Shown: in pieces, positions 30,371 to 40,010 of the stretch | Layout of the letters: every line of letters begins with the position of its first letter | Numbering within the stretch: position 1 is the stretch's first letter | Notes under the pieces: model-generated | Told to the model about the DNA's origin: nothing | Database searches by the model: none | Seen by the model: only the letters and a program-made list of their open reading frames with translations | DNA from: Phycisphaeraceae bacterium | Lineage (GTDB): Bacteria > Planctomycetota > Phycisphaerae > Phycisphaerales > UBA1924 | DNA length: 64,000 nucleotides | Assembly (NCBI GenBank): GCA_019636555.1 | Contig: JAHBXH010000001.1 | Coordinates: 3,258,928-3,322,927 of the forward strand | Direction of reading: 5' to 3' | Made by a program: the position numbers and the translations under genes

Positions 30371-30835
30371 ATGGCCTCGAAGACTTTCACCGCCACAATC
30401 CTCGCAGACGACAATACAACGATGACCGGATTCGAAGTTCCGTTCGATCCGAAGCCGGTCTTTGGAAAAGTGCGCGCGCCCGTCGTCGTCGAAATCGGCA
30501 AGCACTCCTATCGCTCGACCATCTCGCCGATGGGCGGGTGCTGGATGATCCCGCTCCGCAAGAGCAACCGCGACGCGGCGGGCGTCAAGGCGGGAGAGCG
30601 AGTCAAAGTCACGCTCACGCTTGATGATCAGCCGCGCACCGTCACACCGCCGAAGGATCTGGTACGCGAACTGAAGGCCGCGAAACTTATGGATGCGTTT
30701 TCGGCGCTCGCGTACACGCATCAGCGCGAGCATGTCGAAGCGATCGAGCAGGCGAAGAAGCCCGAGACACGCGAACGCAGGATCAAGGCGTGCATCGCGA
30801 TGGTGCGAGCCAAGGCCGGAAAGGCGAAGCGCTGA
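30371..30835 (+). CDS. DUF1905 / YdeI-OmpD-associated protein
   Basis: 154 residues, cytoplasmic. The DUF1905 part reads TFTATILADDNTTMTGFEVP, then VRAPVVVEIGKHSYRSTISP and GVKAGERVKVTLTLDDQPRT. The YdeI part ends HQREHVEAIEQAKKPETRER with a basic tail. The family is linked to bacteriocin or peptide stress in some reports, but the activity is unknown. It lies between two secreted dockerin-like genes. Confidence 0.85.
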   Translation: MASKTFTATILADDNTTMTGFEVPFDPKPVFGKVRAPVVVEIGKHSYRSTISPMGGCWMIPLRKSNRDAAGVKAGERVKVTLTLDDQPRTVTPPKDLVRELKAAKLMDAFSALAYTHQREHVEAIEQAKKPETRERRIKACIAMVRAKAGKAKR

Positions 30836-31009
30836 GAATCGGTTCGCCCGAGCCGGTCGGGCGCCCGCCGGAAGGAACAGGGCGGTTTTCGGACCGCGCG
30901 TTTCTCTGTGCGGGCGGCTGGAAAAGCGGGGCAACAATTGGTCGCTGCTCGAACGCGGAGCGATTCGGCACGTAGGAGACCATGACCCCGCTGCTTGGAA
31001 GGAGCGCCC

Positions 31010-31333
31010 ATGCGGAACTTTGCGACAAGCACGCTGCTTCTGAGCCTGGTGGTGGCCGCCGGGTTGTGTGCCGCGGCGGAGAGCGCACCCGGCCCCCAGC
31101 GCGGCACGGGAAACTGGATCAATCCGCAGGACGCCGCGGATCTCGACTTTGACGGCTACGTGGATGACGCCGATTTCATTTTGTTTTCGCTGCAGTACGA
31201 CGCCATGGAGTGCGACTCCGCGGGGATGCTCGAAGAGTGCAGCGCCGACCTGAATCACGACGGGCAGGTTGATGACGCTGATTTCGTGCTCTTCGTGCAC
31301 GAATACAACCGGCCGATCCCGGTGCTTTCTTGA
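31010..31333 (+). CDS. Minimal secreted dockerin-like protein
   Basis: 107 residues. After a signal peptide (TLLLSLVVAAGLCAAAESA) and about 20 linker residues, the protein is nothing but the two EF-loop repeats LDFDGYVDDADFILF and LNHDGQVDDADFVLF, ending HEYNRPIPVLS instead of the usual C-P. Both loops keep the acidic residues for calcium. A GGAAGGAGCG site precedes the ATG. It may be a competitor, linker or remnant of the anchoring module used by its neighbours. Confidence 0.75.
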   Translation: MRNFATSTLLLSLVVAAGLCAAAESAPGPQRGTGNWINPQDAADLDFDGYVDDADFILFSLQYDAMECDSAGMLEECSADLNHDGQVDDADFVLFVHEYNRPIPVLS

Positions 31334-31530
31334 ACTTTTCTTGAAGATGATAAGCGGCTCGGGTTGTGATTTTGCGCACCCGGATGTGCCGATACATCCC
31401 CATTGCGGACGGCCCGAAACGGGTCGTCGCAGCGGGCAAGACCTACCCTTGCCCTTCCCATTTCCGGGCGGGGCCGCCGCGCCGCTCGCGAATGCTCCTT
31501 CGAGTTGCCGCGGCAGATCAGGAACGCGAC

Positions 31531-33303
31531 ATGGCTCTCGTGCTGGGACTGAACTCGATCCACCCGGATGCTGCCGCGGTGTTGATGGACGACAAAAAGG
31601 GCGTGATTGCCGCGATCGCGGAAGAACGCATCAACCGCAAGAAGCACTGCGCGGGTTTTCCGTCGCTGGCGATCGCGGAAGTGCTGCGGCTGGGCGGCGC
31701 GAGCCTGAACGATGTGACGGATGTCGCGATCGCGCGCGATTCGGGCGCGAACCGCGGCGCGAAATTCGGCTTCATCGCGCGTCACCCGATCAGCGGGCTG
31801 CGACTGGCGATGTGGTCGCAGAAGGTTCACGGGACGCTCGCGACGGTGGATCAGCTCATCGCGGAGGCGTGCGGCCGTCCGCACGCGGATTTCAAGGCGA
31901 AGGTTCATCACGTCGAGCATCACATCACGCACGCCGCGAGCAGTTTTTTCTGGAGCAACTTCGAGCGCGCGACGGCGCTCACGACCGACGGCGCGGGCGA
32001 CTTCTGCACGGGCCTCATCGCGAAGTGCGAAGGGAACAAGATCGAGGTTCTGCACAAGAACTTCTGGCCCCACTCGTTCGGCGTGTTCTACACCGCGGTC
32101 TGCAACTTCCTCGGCTTCAACAAATACGGCGAGGAATACAAGGTGATGGGCTTGTCCGCGTACGGCAAGGACACGTTCGCCGACCAGATGAAGGCGCTGG
32201 TTGATTACATCCCCGGTCAGGGAATGCGGCTCAACCTCAAGTACTACAACCACCACTACACCGTTCACACGCACAACCAGAGCGAAGAAGGCGAGATCGT
32301 CGTCAAGCCGATGTGGTCAGAGGCGATGAAGGAGCTCTTCGGCCAGCCACGCGGGCGCAAAGACCCGACCGAGCAGAAGCACAAGGACATGTCGGCCTCG
32401 ATGCAGAAGCGCTTCGAGGACATCTACATCAAGTACGTCCAGGACGGAATCCGCATGAACGGCGGGCTGCGCGACGTGGTGCTCGCGGGCGGCTGCGCGC
32501 TCAACGGCGTCGCGAACGGCCGGCTCGTGATGGAGAATCATCTCGATCGCGTGTACATCCACCCCGCGGCCGGCGACGACGGCACGGCGGCCGGCGCGGC
32601 GGCGTACGTGATGCACAGCATCCTCAACAAGCCTCGGCTGGGTGAAGTGATTCACGGATACTGGGGCACGGGCTGGAGCGATGATGAGTGCGAAAAGGCG
32701 GTGCGCGAGAGCGGCATGCCGTTCAAGAAACTGACGCGTGAGCAACTGCTGAACACCGCGGCGGACGCGCTCAGCCAGGGCAAAATCCTCGGCTGGTTCC
32801 AGGGACGCGAGGAATGGGGACCGCGTGCGCTCGGCAATCGCTCGATCATTTGTCACCCGGGTTGGCCGGACATGAAGGCGATCCTGAACGCGCGCGTCAA
32901 GAACCGCGAGCCCTTCCGTCCCTTCGCGCCGCTCTGCATGGAAGAGCACCTCAGCGAGTTGTACGAAGGGCAGCACGATGTGCCGTTCATGAACATCGTG
33001 TACAAAGTTCGGCCCGAATGGCGGGCGCGGCTGAGCGCAACCACGCACGAGGATTCCACCGGTCGCGTGCAGACCATGCGGCGCGAGCAGAACGAACTCT
33101 TCTACGACCTGCTTACGGCCTTCAAGGCGCGCACGGGTGTGCCGGTACTGCTCAACACCAGCTTCAACGAGAACGAACCGATCGTGCACACGCCATCGCA
33201 CGCAATCGGCTGCTTCCAGCGGACGCGCATGAGCGGGCTGGCGGTCGGGCCGTTCTGGTATGAGAAGCCGGCGGACGAGCAGGACAAGGGCGTCGCGGTC
33301 TAA
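31531..33303 (+). CDS. NodU/CmcH-type carbamoyltransferase
   Basis: 590 residues, normal for the family. It begins LVLGLNSIHPDAAAVLMDD. The metal-binding His motifs are VHHVEHHITHAASSFF, and ALTTDGAGDFCTGLIAK is the ASKHA-type nucleotide site. The C-terminal Kae1-like/YrdC-like part has VVLAGGCALNGVANGRL, HPAAGDDGTAAGAAAYV and GREEWGPRALGNRSI. These enzymes transfer a carbamoyl group from carbamoyl phosphate to a hydroxyl of a sugar or a natural product. The acceptor here is unknown and no sugar or secondary-metabolite genes are next to it. ATG 31531 follows AGGAACG. Confidence 0.92.
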   Translation: MALVLGLNSIHPDAAAVLMDDKKGVIAAIAEERINRKKHCAGFPSLAIAEVLRLGGASLNDVTDVAIARDSGANRGAKFGFIARHPISGLRLAMWSQKVHGTLATVDQLIAEACGRPHADFKAKVHHVEHHITHAASSFFWSNFERATALTTDGAGDFCTGLIAKCEGNKIEVLHKNFWPHSFGVFYTAVCNFLGFNKYGEEYKVMGLSAYGKDTFADQMKALVDYIPGQGMRLNLKYYNHHYTVHTHNQSEEGEIVVKPMWSEAMKELFGQPRGRKDPTEQKHKDMSASMQKRFEDIYIKYVQDGIRMNGGLRDVVLAGGCALNGVANGRLVMENHLDRVYIHPAAGDDGTAAGAAAYVMHSILNKPRLGEVIHGYWGTGWSDDECEKAVRESGMPFKKLTREQLLNTAADALSQGKILGWFQGREEWGPRALGNRSIICHPGWPDMKAILNARVKNREPFRPFAPLCMEEHLSELYEGQHDVPFMNIVYKVRPEWRARLSATTHEDSTGRVQTMRREQNELFYDLLTAFKARTGVPVLLNTSFNENEPIVHTPSHAIGCFQRTRMSGLAVGPFWYEKPADEQDKGVAV

Positions 33304-33749
33304 GCACGTTTGGCGGCATTGATGCGGATTTCCCCGCATTCGGGGCACTGGAGAATCTCTTCTCCAAGGTCGTAGCCGCAGTTGTGGCATGCGTTGGGAA
33401 GAGGCGGAACACCGACTCTGCGCCTCGGCATCGTGGCAAAGCAGGCAGAAAGGGCGATCGCGCCCGAGATGATCGTTCCGACGGTGACGATCGGGTGGAG
33501 CCGCGCGGCAAACATGCCCAAGCTCCACTGCCAAAAGGCGGGATTCAATTCGATCAGGCGCTCGGTAGTGAACGCGACGAGCGCGAGCGGAACGCCCAGA
33601 ATCGCGAAGAGAGGCCGCGGATAGATGACCGCCGTTGCCACAAAGAGCAGCGGAATCATGATGTTCACGAGGATGATGGTCGCTCCGACGGGCGGCAACT
33701 GGAAGTAGACGAGCACCTTTCTCAGGGGCGCATCAAGCAACGCCGGCAA
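33300..33749 (-). CDS. Membrane protein with C-terminal zinc ribbon
   Basis: 149 residues with membrane segments TIILVNIMIPLLFVATAVI, PLFAILGVPLALVAFT and VTVGTIISGAIALSACFA, then CHNCGYDLGEE...CPECGEIR. It belongs to the same group as the proteins near 3.4-5.6 kb. The frame starts at TTG 33749; a shorter start is possible. Its end overlaps the convergent carbamoyltransferase gene by 4 bases. Confidence 0.65.
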   Translation of the reverse strand: MPALLDAPLRKVLVYFQLPPVGATIILVNIMIPLLFVATAVIYPRPLFAILGVPLALVAFTTERLIELNPAFWQWSLGMFAARLHPIVTVGTIISGAIALSACFATMPRRRVGVPPLPNACHNCGYDLGEEILQCPECGEIRINAAKRA

Positions 33750-33889
33750 CAGCCCGGCGAGTGTGTAGCCCGCGATCGATCGCCATCGGCCAACGCTTTG
33801 GCGAGACGTAGCGCACGAGGGAAGGGTACGGTGAAAGCCGATGGGCTCGTTGGCTCGCCGATCGGCGTCTCTTTTCCTACACTCCGCCC

Positions 33890-34150
33890 ATGCTTGCCGC
33901 CTTTCAGCGATTCCAGCCCGGTCAACGCGTGCGCGTCACACAGCAAATTCCCCGCCAATCGTTCGGTGGCGGCACGATGACGACCACGATCGAGGGCGAA
34001 GTCCTTCGCTTCTACCAGGGAAAAACCGGTTCGTGGTTCGCCCACTCGAAGGATGACAAGCTCTGGCTCGATCGACTCGAGATGAAGAAAGACAGCGGCG
34101 AGATCGTGACGATCAACCTCGATCAGTATTCGCATATCGATGTGATTTAG
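33890..34150 (+). CDS. Small hypothetical cytoplasmic protein
   Basis: 86 residues, no signal or membrane part. It reads like a small beta barrel: RFQPGQRVRVTQQI, TTTIEGEVLRFYQGKTGSWF, KLWLDRLEMKKDSGEIVTIN. The PGQRVRVTQ opening recalls SH3-like barrels. I cannot name a function. Confidence 0.6.
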   Translation: MLAAFQRFQPGQRVRVTQQIPRQSFGGGTMTTTIEGEVLRFYQGKTGSWFAHSKDDKLWLDRLEMKKDSGEIVTINLDQYSHIDVI

Positions 34151-34176
34151 GTCGCCCGACGCCGGATTGCTGTTTG

Positions 34177-35115
34177 CTATTGAATCGTGCTGCGCACCAC
34201 GATCAGCGCCACGACGCTGATGAAGACCCAAAGCCCGACGGCGAGTACGAGCGGGCGCACTCCGACACTCGCGAGCGCCTTTCGGCTCAGCCCCAGGCCA
34301 ACAAGAAAGAGCGCGATATTCATGCCCCTGCGGGCCGCGGCGGAAATCCACGCCGCGACGTCTTGCGACATGAAATAGGTCCCGGCGATGCTCGCGAACA
34401 CGAAGAGCAGAATGAACCACGGAACGGGAAGCCTCGAATGTTTCTCTTTTCCTGCGAGTTCCTTGCGGAAGAACCACGCCGCCACCACCGCAACCGGAAC
34501 AATCCAGAGCGTGCGCGAGAGCTTGACGGTGGTCGCGACTTCGAGCGCCTCTTTGCCGTAGGCCGATGCGGCCCCCACCACGCTCGACACATCGTGGATC
34601 GCGACCGCGCTCCAGACTCCGAACTGATGCTGTGAAAGGTTGAGGGAATGTCCGAGCGGGGGAAAGACCCAGAGCCCGATCGCGTTGAGAATGAACACGA
34701 CGCCGATCGCCACCGACATGTGCGTGCCGCTCGCGCGGATCGTCGAGCCGACCGCCGCGATCGCCGAGCCGCCGCAGATCGCAGTGCCCGAAGAGATCAG
34801 GGTGCAGAGTTTCTGATCGATCTGAAGCCATTTCGCGATCAGGAACCCCAGCGCAAACGTGGCGACGATCGTTCCGAATCCGAATCCCAGGCCCGTCAGC
34901 CCGGCACGAACCAGCTCGTGCAGGTTCATCGCAAACCCGAGCCCGACCACGCAGACCTGGATCGTGATCCGGGAGAGCTTCTTCACCATGTCGCCGTGCG
35001 GGGCAATTCCGATCAGCGCAACGACAACACCAAGAACCAATGCGTATTCCGGGCGCATGAACGGGGGTGGGGCGAGGCATGCCGCGGCAAGCGCGACGGT
35101 GAGCGCCCAACGCAT
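34177..35115 (-). CDS. YeiH/UPF0324 family membrane transporter
   Basis: 312 residues with about ten membrane segments. Family phrases are ITIQVCVVGLGFAMNLHELV, ISSGTAICGGSAIAAVGSTI, AVAIHDVSSVVGAASAYGKE and NIALFLVGLGLSRKAL. Members are annotated as putative sulfate exporters, but evidence for the substrate is thin. The ATG at 35115 begins the first membrane segment. Confidence 0.88.
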   Translation of the reverse strand: MRWALTVALAAACLAPPPFMRPEYALVLGVVVALIGIAPHGDMVKKLSRITIQVCVVGLGFAMNLHELVRAGLTGLGFGFGTIVATFALGFLIAKWLQIDQKLCTLISSGTAICGGSAIAAVGSTIRASGTHMSVAIGVVFILNAIGLWVFPPLGHSLNLSQHQFGVWSAVAIHDVSSVVGAASAYGKEALEVATTVKLSRTLWIVPVAVVAAWFFRKELAGKEKHSRLPVPWFILLFVFASIAGTYFMSQDVAAWISAAARRGMNIALFLVGLGLSRKALASVGVRPLVLAVGLWVFISVVALIVVRSTIQ

Positions 35116-35228
35116 CCTTGAACCTGCATCCGGAGATTGCGAGACCGCTTCGCTGATGGGCCGATGGTACCCAAAGCGGCGACGGTGCGGTGCGGACTCG
35201 ATCGGCCGGCGGTCTCCAACAATCGGGA

Positions 35229-36494
35229 ATGCAAGCAGCGCACGCGGCACCCAAGGGTTCAGAGTTCGCGCACAATTGGACGCACGAACAGGGAATGGTG
35301 TTCCTGAATCACGGTTCGTTCGGCGGCTGTCCCCGGGCCGTGCTCGACGCCCAATCAGAATTTCGATCGCGCATGGAATCGGAGCCGGTCCGGTTCTTTG
35401 TCGAGCAGTTGCAAGGGCTGATGGATGAAACCCGCGACGCCGTCGCCGGTTTTGTTGATTGCGATTGGGATTGCCTCGCTTTTCTGCCCAACGCAACGAC
35501 CGGTGTCGCGGTCGCGCTCGAGAACGTGCGCCTTCAACCGGGCGACGAGATACTCGTGAATGATCACGAATACCCGGCGTGCCTGAACAATGTGCGGCGG
35601 ATCGCCGCCCGCACGGGCGCGAAGGTTGTCAAGGTCACGCTGCCCTGGCCGCTGCCAAAGGCCGGCGCGCGCCAATCCATCATCGACGCAATCCTCGGCG
35701 GTATCACGCCGAGAACCAAAGTCGCGCTTGTCAGCCATGTCACCAGCCCGAGTGCGCTTGTCCTGCCGATCGAGCAGCTAATCCCGGTGTTCAAGCAGCG
35801 CGGCATTCTCTCACTGATCGACGGCGCGCACGCGCCCGGCATGATCGGTGGACTCTCGATCCGCCGGCTCGATCCGGATTTCTACACGGCGAACTGCCAC
35901 AAATGGACCTGCTCGCCGAAAGGATCGGCGCTGCTCTATGTTCGCAAAGAGCTGCGCGACGGCTTTCGCCCGCTGGTATTGAGCAACAACGCCGAGTTGC
36001 CAAAGCCGGGTCGGCCGCAATTCCTGACCGAATTCGACTACATTGGAACGGGCGATTACTCGGCGATTCTCTCGATTCCCGCGGCGCTGCGGACGATGGG
36101 CGGTTTTCTTCCCGGCGGATTCTCCTCTGTAATGCGCCGGAATCGCGAGCTCGCGCTTCGAGCCCGCGCGTTGATCAACGAGCATTTCGGGAATGGCGCG
36201 CTCGCACCGGACGACATGATCGGCTCGATCGCCGCGATGCTGCTGCCCGCCCGCGGCGACGGTGCTCCGCCTTCGACTCGCCCCCCCACCAGCCGATACG
36301 GCGATCCTCTACAGGAGCGGCTGATCGACAAGTGGAAGATCCAAGTCCCCGTTTGGGGCGTGCCGGGCACGCCCCAGCGCGTTCTTCGCATCAGCGCGCA
36401 GCTCTACAACTCGTTCGAACAATACGAATACCTGCTGCAGGCGCTCAAAGAAGAGTTGGCATCAGAGCGACGTGCGCCCGCTGCTGCATTGTGA
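35229..36494 (+). CDS. Class V aminotransferase, isopenicillin-N-epimerase-like
   Basis: 421 residues. It starts with the family phrase VFLNHGSFGGCPRAVLDAQ. The PLP Lys is in NCHKWTCSPKGSALLYV, the Asp-His pair in SLIDGAHAPGMIGGL, and PNATTGVAVALENV lies in the cofactor pocket. Relatives of this CefD-like group act as epimerases, cysteine desulfurases or aminotransferases; the substrate cannot be told. The start is ATG 35229. It is divergent from the transporter gene. Confidence 0.88.
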   Translation: MQAAHAAPKGSEFAHNWTHEQGMVFLNHGSFGGCPRAVLDAQSEFRSRMESEPVRFFVEQLQGLMDETRDAVAGFVDCDWDCLAFLPNATTGVAVALENVRLQPGDEILVNDHEYPACLNNVRRIAARTGAKVVKVTLPWPLPKAGARQSIIDAILGGITPRTKVALVSHVTSPSALVLPIEQLIPVFKQRGILSLIDGAHAPGMIGGLSIRRLDPDFYTANCHKWTCSPKGSALLYVRKELRDGFRPLVLSNNAELPKPGRPQFLTEFDYIGTGDYSAILSIPAALRTMGGFLPGGFSSVMRRNRELALRARALINEHFGNGALAPDDMIGSIAAMLLPARGDGAPPSTRPPTSRYGDPLQERLIDKWKIQVPVWGVPGTPQRVLRISAQLYNSFEQYEYLLQALKEELASERRAPAAAL

Positions 36495-36612
36495 ATTGCA
36501 CCCTCATCCGTACGGCGCTGTCGCATTTCGGCCGCACCTCCAACGAGAGTGATTCCCAGGCGCACCACACAGCTCCGCAGCGCCGCCGCCGGATCGGATA
36601 CCCTCCGTCTCC

Positions 36613-38754
36613 TTGACGGCAACAAAGAGCAAATCCTCGCCCGGAACCGGCCTGATCGATCTTGATCCCTGGCTCGAAAACCAGCGCGCCGCGCTCGAGA
36701 CCCGCTACCAGCGTTACCTCAGCCGCCGCGCCGAACTGCTGGCCGGCGCAAGGTCGCTGAAGGATTTCGCGCTCGGCCACCGCTACTTCGGATTCAATCG
36801 CGGAACCAACTCGGGCCAATCCGGCATCTGGTACCGCGAGTGGGCACCCGCGGCACTCCGCCTCTCACTCGTCGGCGAATTCAACAATTGGAACTCCGAA
36901 GCAAACGTGCTCGCACGAGACCAGTACGGCATCTGGAACGTTTTCCTTCCCGATCGCGAGTACGCAAACAAGCTGACGAACGACAGCGCCGTCAAGGTGC
37001 GTGTCGAGACCGATCGCGGCGCAAGCTATCGCCTCCCGGCATACATCCAGCGCGTCACATTTGATCAATACGGGCACAACGCAACGGGACGCCTCTGGCT
37101 TCCGCCCGCATTCGCGTGGAAAAACCCGCGCCCGGTGGCGGTTGCAACAACAAACCCGAAGCCCAGAGCGGCAAATCATCCCCACTCGCCGCGCATCTAC
37201 GAAGCACACACCGGGATGGCCGTCGAGCAGGAGCGCGTCGGGACCTTCGCCGAGTTCCGCGAGACTGTCCTTCCCCGAATCGCCCGCGACGGATACAACT
37301 CGCTCCAGCTCATGGCGGTGCAGGAACACCCCTACTACGGCTCATTCGGTTACCACGTCAGCAATTTCTTCGCCGTCTCATCTCGCTTCGGAACACCCGA
37401 CGATTTCAAGCGTCTCGTCGATGATGCGCACGGCCTCGGTCTCTCGGTCTTCCTCGATCTCGTGCACAGCCACGCCGTCAAGAACACCATCGAAGGACTC
37501 AACCAGTTCGACGGCACCGATTTCCAATACTTCCATTCCGGACCCCGCGGCATCCACCCCGCCTGGGATTCGATGCTCTTTGACTACAGCAAATACGAGG
37601 TGCTCCGCTTCCTCCTCAGCAACGTCCGCTTCTGGCTCGAAGAGTTCAACATCGATGGCTTCCGCTTCGATGGCGTGACGAGCATGCTCTATCTCGATCA
37701 CGGTCTTGGAAAAGCGTTCACTTCGTACGACGACTACTTCGGCGGGAATATCGACGAAGACGCTCTGACCTACCTCAAGCTCGCAAACGAAGTCGCGCAC
37801 GAAACGCGCCAAGACGCCATCACCATCGCCGAAGACGTCTCCGGAATGCCGGGCATGGCCCGACTTGTCAGCGAAGGCGGCCTCGGCTTCGACTACCGGC
37901 TCGCGATGGGCATCCCCGATTTCTGGATCAAGCTCCTCAAGGAGCGCCGCGATCAGGATTGGCACATGGGAGAACTCTTCCACATCCTGACCAATCGGCG
38001 CGCCCACGAAGGACACATCGCCTACGCCGAGAGCCACGATCAGGCCCTCGTCGGCGACAAGACCCTCGCCTTCCGCCTGATGGACGCCTCCATGTATTAC
38101 CACATGAGCAAGGCGGAGAACAACCTCATCATCGACCGCGGCATCGCCCTCCACAAACTCATCCGCCTCCTCACATTTTTCCTTGGTGGCGAAGGCTGGC
38201 TGAGTTTCATGGGCAACGAATTCGGCCACCCGGAGTGGATCGACTTCCCCCGCGAAGGCAACGGGAATTCCTACAAGTACGCCCGGCGCCAGTGGTCGCT
38301 GGCCGAAAATCCTCTGCTCCGCTACGGCGATCTTGGGGCCTTCGACCGCGCGCTTATGGCGCTCGACGATCGCTTCGGAATCCTCGCAGCGCCCCCGGCC
38401 CGCGCCATGCAGATCGATGAACTTGGGAAGTGCCTCGTCTTCGAACGCGCCGGCCTCGTCGTCACGGCAAACCTCAACCCCGAATACTCGCGCACCGATT
38501 GGCGCGTCGGCGTGCCGCCGTCGATGCCCTCCGGCATCCCATTCACGTCGGTACTGAACACCGACGATCCCTCGTTCAGCGGGCACGGGCTCGTGAAAGA
38601 AATGTTCTATCCGAGCAACCCGGTCTCGTGGGACGGCTTCGAGCAGAGCGTGCAGCTGTACGTGCCCGCGCGCACAGCGCAGGTCCTTGCTCCCGCTCCC
38701 ACTCACGCCCCCACTCACGCCCCCACTCACGCCCCGCGAACCCGCCGCGACTGA
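36613..38754 (+). CDS. glgB: Glycogen branching enzyme of the eukaryotic-type GH13 group
   Basis: 713 residues. An N-terminal helical cap (LDPWLENQRAALETRYQRYL) and CBM48 (YREWAPAALRLSLVGEFNNW) precede the GH13 barrel: VFLDLVHSHAVKN, FNIDGFRFDGVTSMLYLDHG (nucleophile Asp), ITIAEDVSGMP (acid Glu) and YAESHDQALVGDKTLAF. These phrases match the eukaryote-like branching enzymes (GH13_8) rather than the usual bacterial GlgB. It makes alpha-1,6 branches in glycogen. The start is probably TTG at 36613; no in-frame ATG lies before the conserved cap. The C-terminus ends in a repeat PTHAPTHAPTHAP encoded by a 12-bp tandem repeat. No other glycogen gene is adjacent. Confidence 0.93.
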   Translation: MTATKSKSSPGTGLIDLDPWLENQRAALETRYQRYLSRRAELLAGARSLKDFALGHRYFGFNRGTNSGQSGIWYREWAPAALRLSLVGEFNNWNSEANVLARDQYGIWNVFLPDREYANKLTNDSAVKVRVETDRGASYRLPAYIQRVTFDQYGHNATGRLWLPPAFAWKNPRPVAVATTNPKPRAANHPHSPRIYEAHTGMAVEQERVGTFAEFRETVLPRIARDGYNSLQLMAVQEHPYYGSFGYHVSNFFAVSSRFGTPDDFKRLVDDAHGLGLSVFLDLVHSHAVKNTIEGLNQFDGTDFQYFHSGPRGIHPAWDSMLFDYSKYEVLRFLLSNVRFWLEEFNIDGFRFDGVTSMLYLDHGLGKAFTSYDDYFGGNIDEDALTYLKLANEVAHETRQDAITIAEDVSGMPGMARLVSEGGLGFDYRLAMGIPDFWIKLLKERRDQDWHMGELFHILTNRRAHEGHIAYAESHDQALVGDKTLAFRLMDASMYYHMSKAENNLIIDRGIALHKLIRLLTFFLGGEGWLSFMGNEFGHPEWIDFPREGNGNSYKYARRQWSLAENPLLRYGDLGAFDRALMALDDRFGILAAPPARAMQIDELGKCLVFERAGLVVTANLNPEYSRTDWRVGVPPSMPSGIPFTSVLNTDDPSFSGHGLVKEMFYPSNPVSWDGFEQSVQLYVPARTAQVLAPAPTHAPTHAPTHAPRTRRD

Positions 38755-38786
38755 TGCACGTACAATTCGTCGTTCTTTGACAACCC

Positions 38787-39133
38787 GGGGCCGATCGGTT
38801 TCGACCGTGCATGATCCGTTGATCGTGGCGCGTCCAGGAGCATGCTGGCCTGGTAAAAAGTATGCAAAAAATTGATTGCTGAGAGCAACTACGCTCTCGC
38901 GGCCTAATACAGGCTGCGCGTTCCGGTCTCAACGCCTGCTAGAGACCGGAACGAAGACAGCAGGCTGGCCTTGCCGCGGCGCACCCGGGCGGCAAGGCGA
39001 GAAAACTCCGGGCGCTGGACCAAAGCGGATGTTGCTGGTGGCAGCCGCGCGGTCGAGATCAAATCACCCGATACACGCGTAGAGGCGACCATCTGACTGT
39101 CACGGCACGGGGGTTCAATTCCCCCCGGCTCCA
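38787..39133 (+). ncRNA. ssrA: tmRNA
   Basis: The 5' end GGGGCCG pairs with CGGCTCC at the 3' end (one G-U), and the D-loop region GGTTTCGACCG and the T-arm GGGGGTTCAATTCCCCC are typical. CCA is not fully templated beyond the discriminator A at 39133. A tag frame ends AESNYALAA then TAA (38878-38907), matching the ANDENYALAA type of proteolysis tag; the exact resume codon is unclear (the frame is open back to 38863). It rescues stalled ribosomes with SmpB. The recombinase gene on the other strand ends inside its 3' part. Confidence 0.93.
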
Positions 39134-40010
39134 TTCCCTGTTTTCCTCGTCTTCGAGTTCCTGCGCGCTCAGACTTTCGGCACGCGATGCCAGCGATCTG
39201 AGTTTCATAAAGTCTGCGTCCTCAACCAGTTGCCACACCCCCGGCAGATCACACTCGAGCCGCCGAGTCCGAAGGGTCGGGTTCAACTCGAGTTTCTTCA
39301 AAAATTCGGCTTGCGCGGCCGGATCGCCGCTCGCAGCGACGGAAGTCGCCTCCTGACAAGCTCTTATGAACCGCTTGTACGGTTCAACCCACGACGACAA
39401 ACCGGACGCCAAAGTGTCGAGCTTTTCACGCTTCGCTTGGGTCTCGAGGATGAGTTGATTCTTCGTTTCGCGAAACTCATCAAGTCCGATCACTTGATCG
39501 ATGTACGCCGTTCTTAGCCGACCCAACCGCCCTTCGCACGCCTCTATGTCGCGCCGAATTGACTCTTGCTCGGACTTGCACTCCGTGATGTCCTCCTTCA
39601 CGAGGATGTCAGCCTTCTGTAAGAGCCTCTCCGCCGTCCGGTCGTGCATGCTGCATTTCGCCAGTAGCTCTCGCACTTGCTCGCCGACTGCGTCTTCACG
39701 CACGAAGGGCTGATGGCATGTCCTCCCCTTCTTCGAGCAACGCAGATAGTGACGGCCTTTGTGTCGCTCGGCGGTGATGAAGTACCCGCACTCGCCGCAC
39801 CGAATTGACCGTGAGAACAAAAACCCCGGCACTTTCTTGTGGCTTCCGCCAATCCCGCGTCGTACTCTGACTTCACGGCATTTGTCGAAGAGTTCGCGGC
39901 TGATAAGCGGCGTGTGCTTCCCGTCAAATAACTCGCCTTTGTACCGCATGATCCCGCAGTAGAACGGGTTCTGCAGAGCGTGCTCTACCATCCGCATCCT
40001 CGATTCGACA
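39059..40010 (-). pseudogene. Large serine recombinase, C-terminal part only
   Basis: The minus frame from about 40010 to 39059 encodes the later half of a large serine recombinase: ALQNPFYCGIMRYKGELFDG of the recombinase domain, the zinc-ribbon Cys pairs CGECGYFITAERHKGRHYLRC (described; key residues C..C and C..C), then a coiled coil (about 175-260). The catalytic Ser domain is missing; upstream the frame passes into an unrelated inverted segment. Its last 25 codons (GELNPRAVTV) are read antisense through the tmRNA 3' end, a usual trace of integration into that gene. It is very probably inactive. Confidence 0.8.

Noticed and set aside
33722..35275. A minus-strand frame of 517 codons beside the YeiH gene
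   Set aside because: It overlaps the transporter gene on the same strand in another frame, and the transporter frame has proper membrane segments and family phrases.
37378..38730. A minus-strand frame of 450 codons
   Set aside because: It is antisense to the branching enzyme, which has all catalytic motifs.
39059..39133. The last 25 codons of the recombinase as a real protein domain
   Set aside because: They are antisense to the tmRNA 3' end, where GELNPR-type residues arise from the T-arm sequence.
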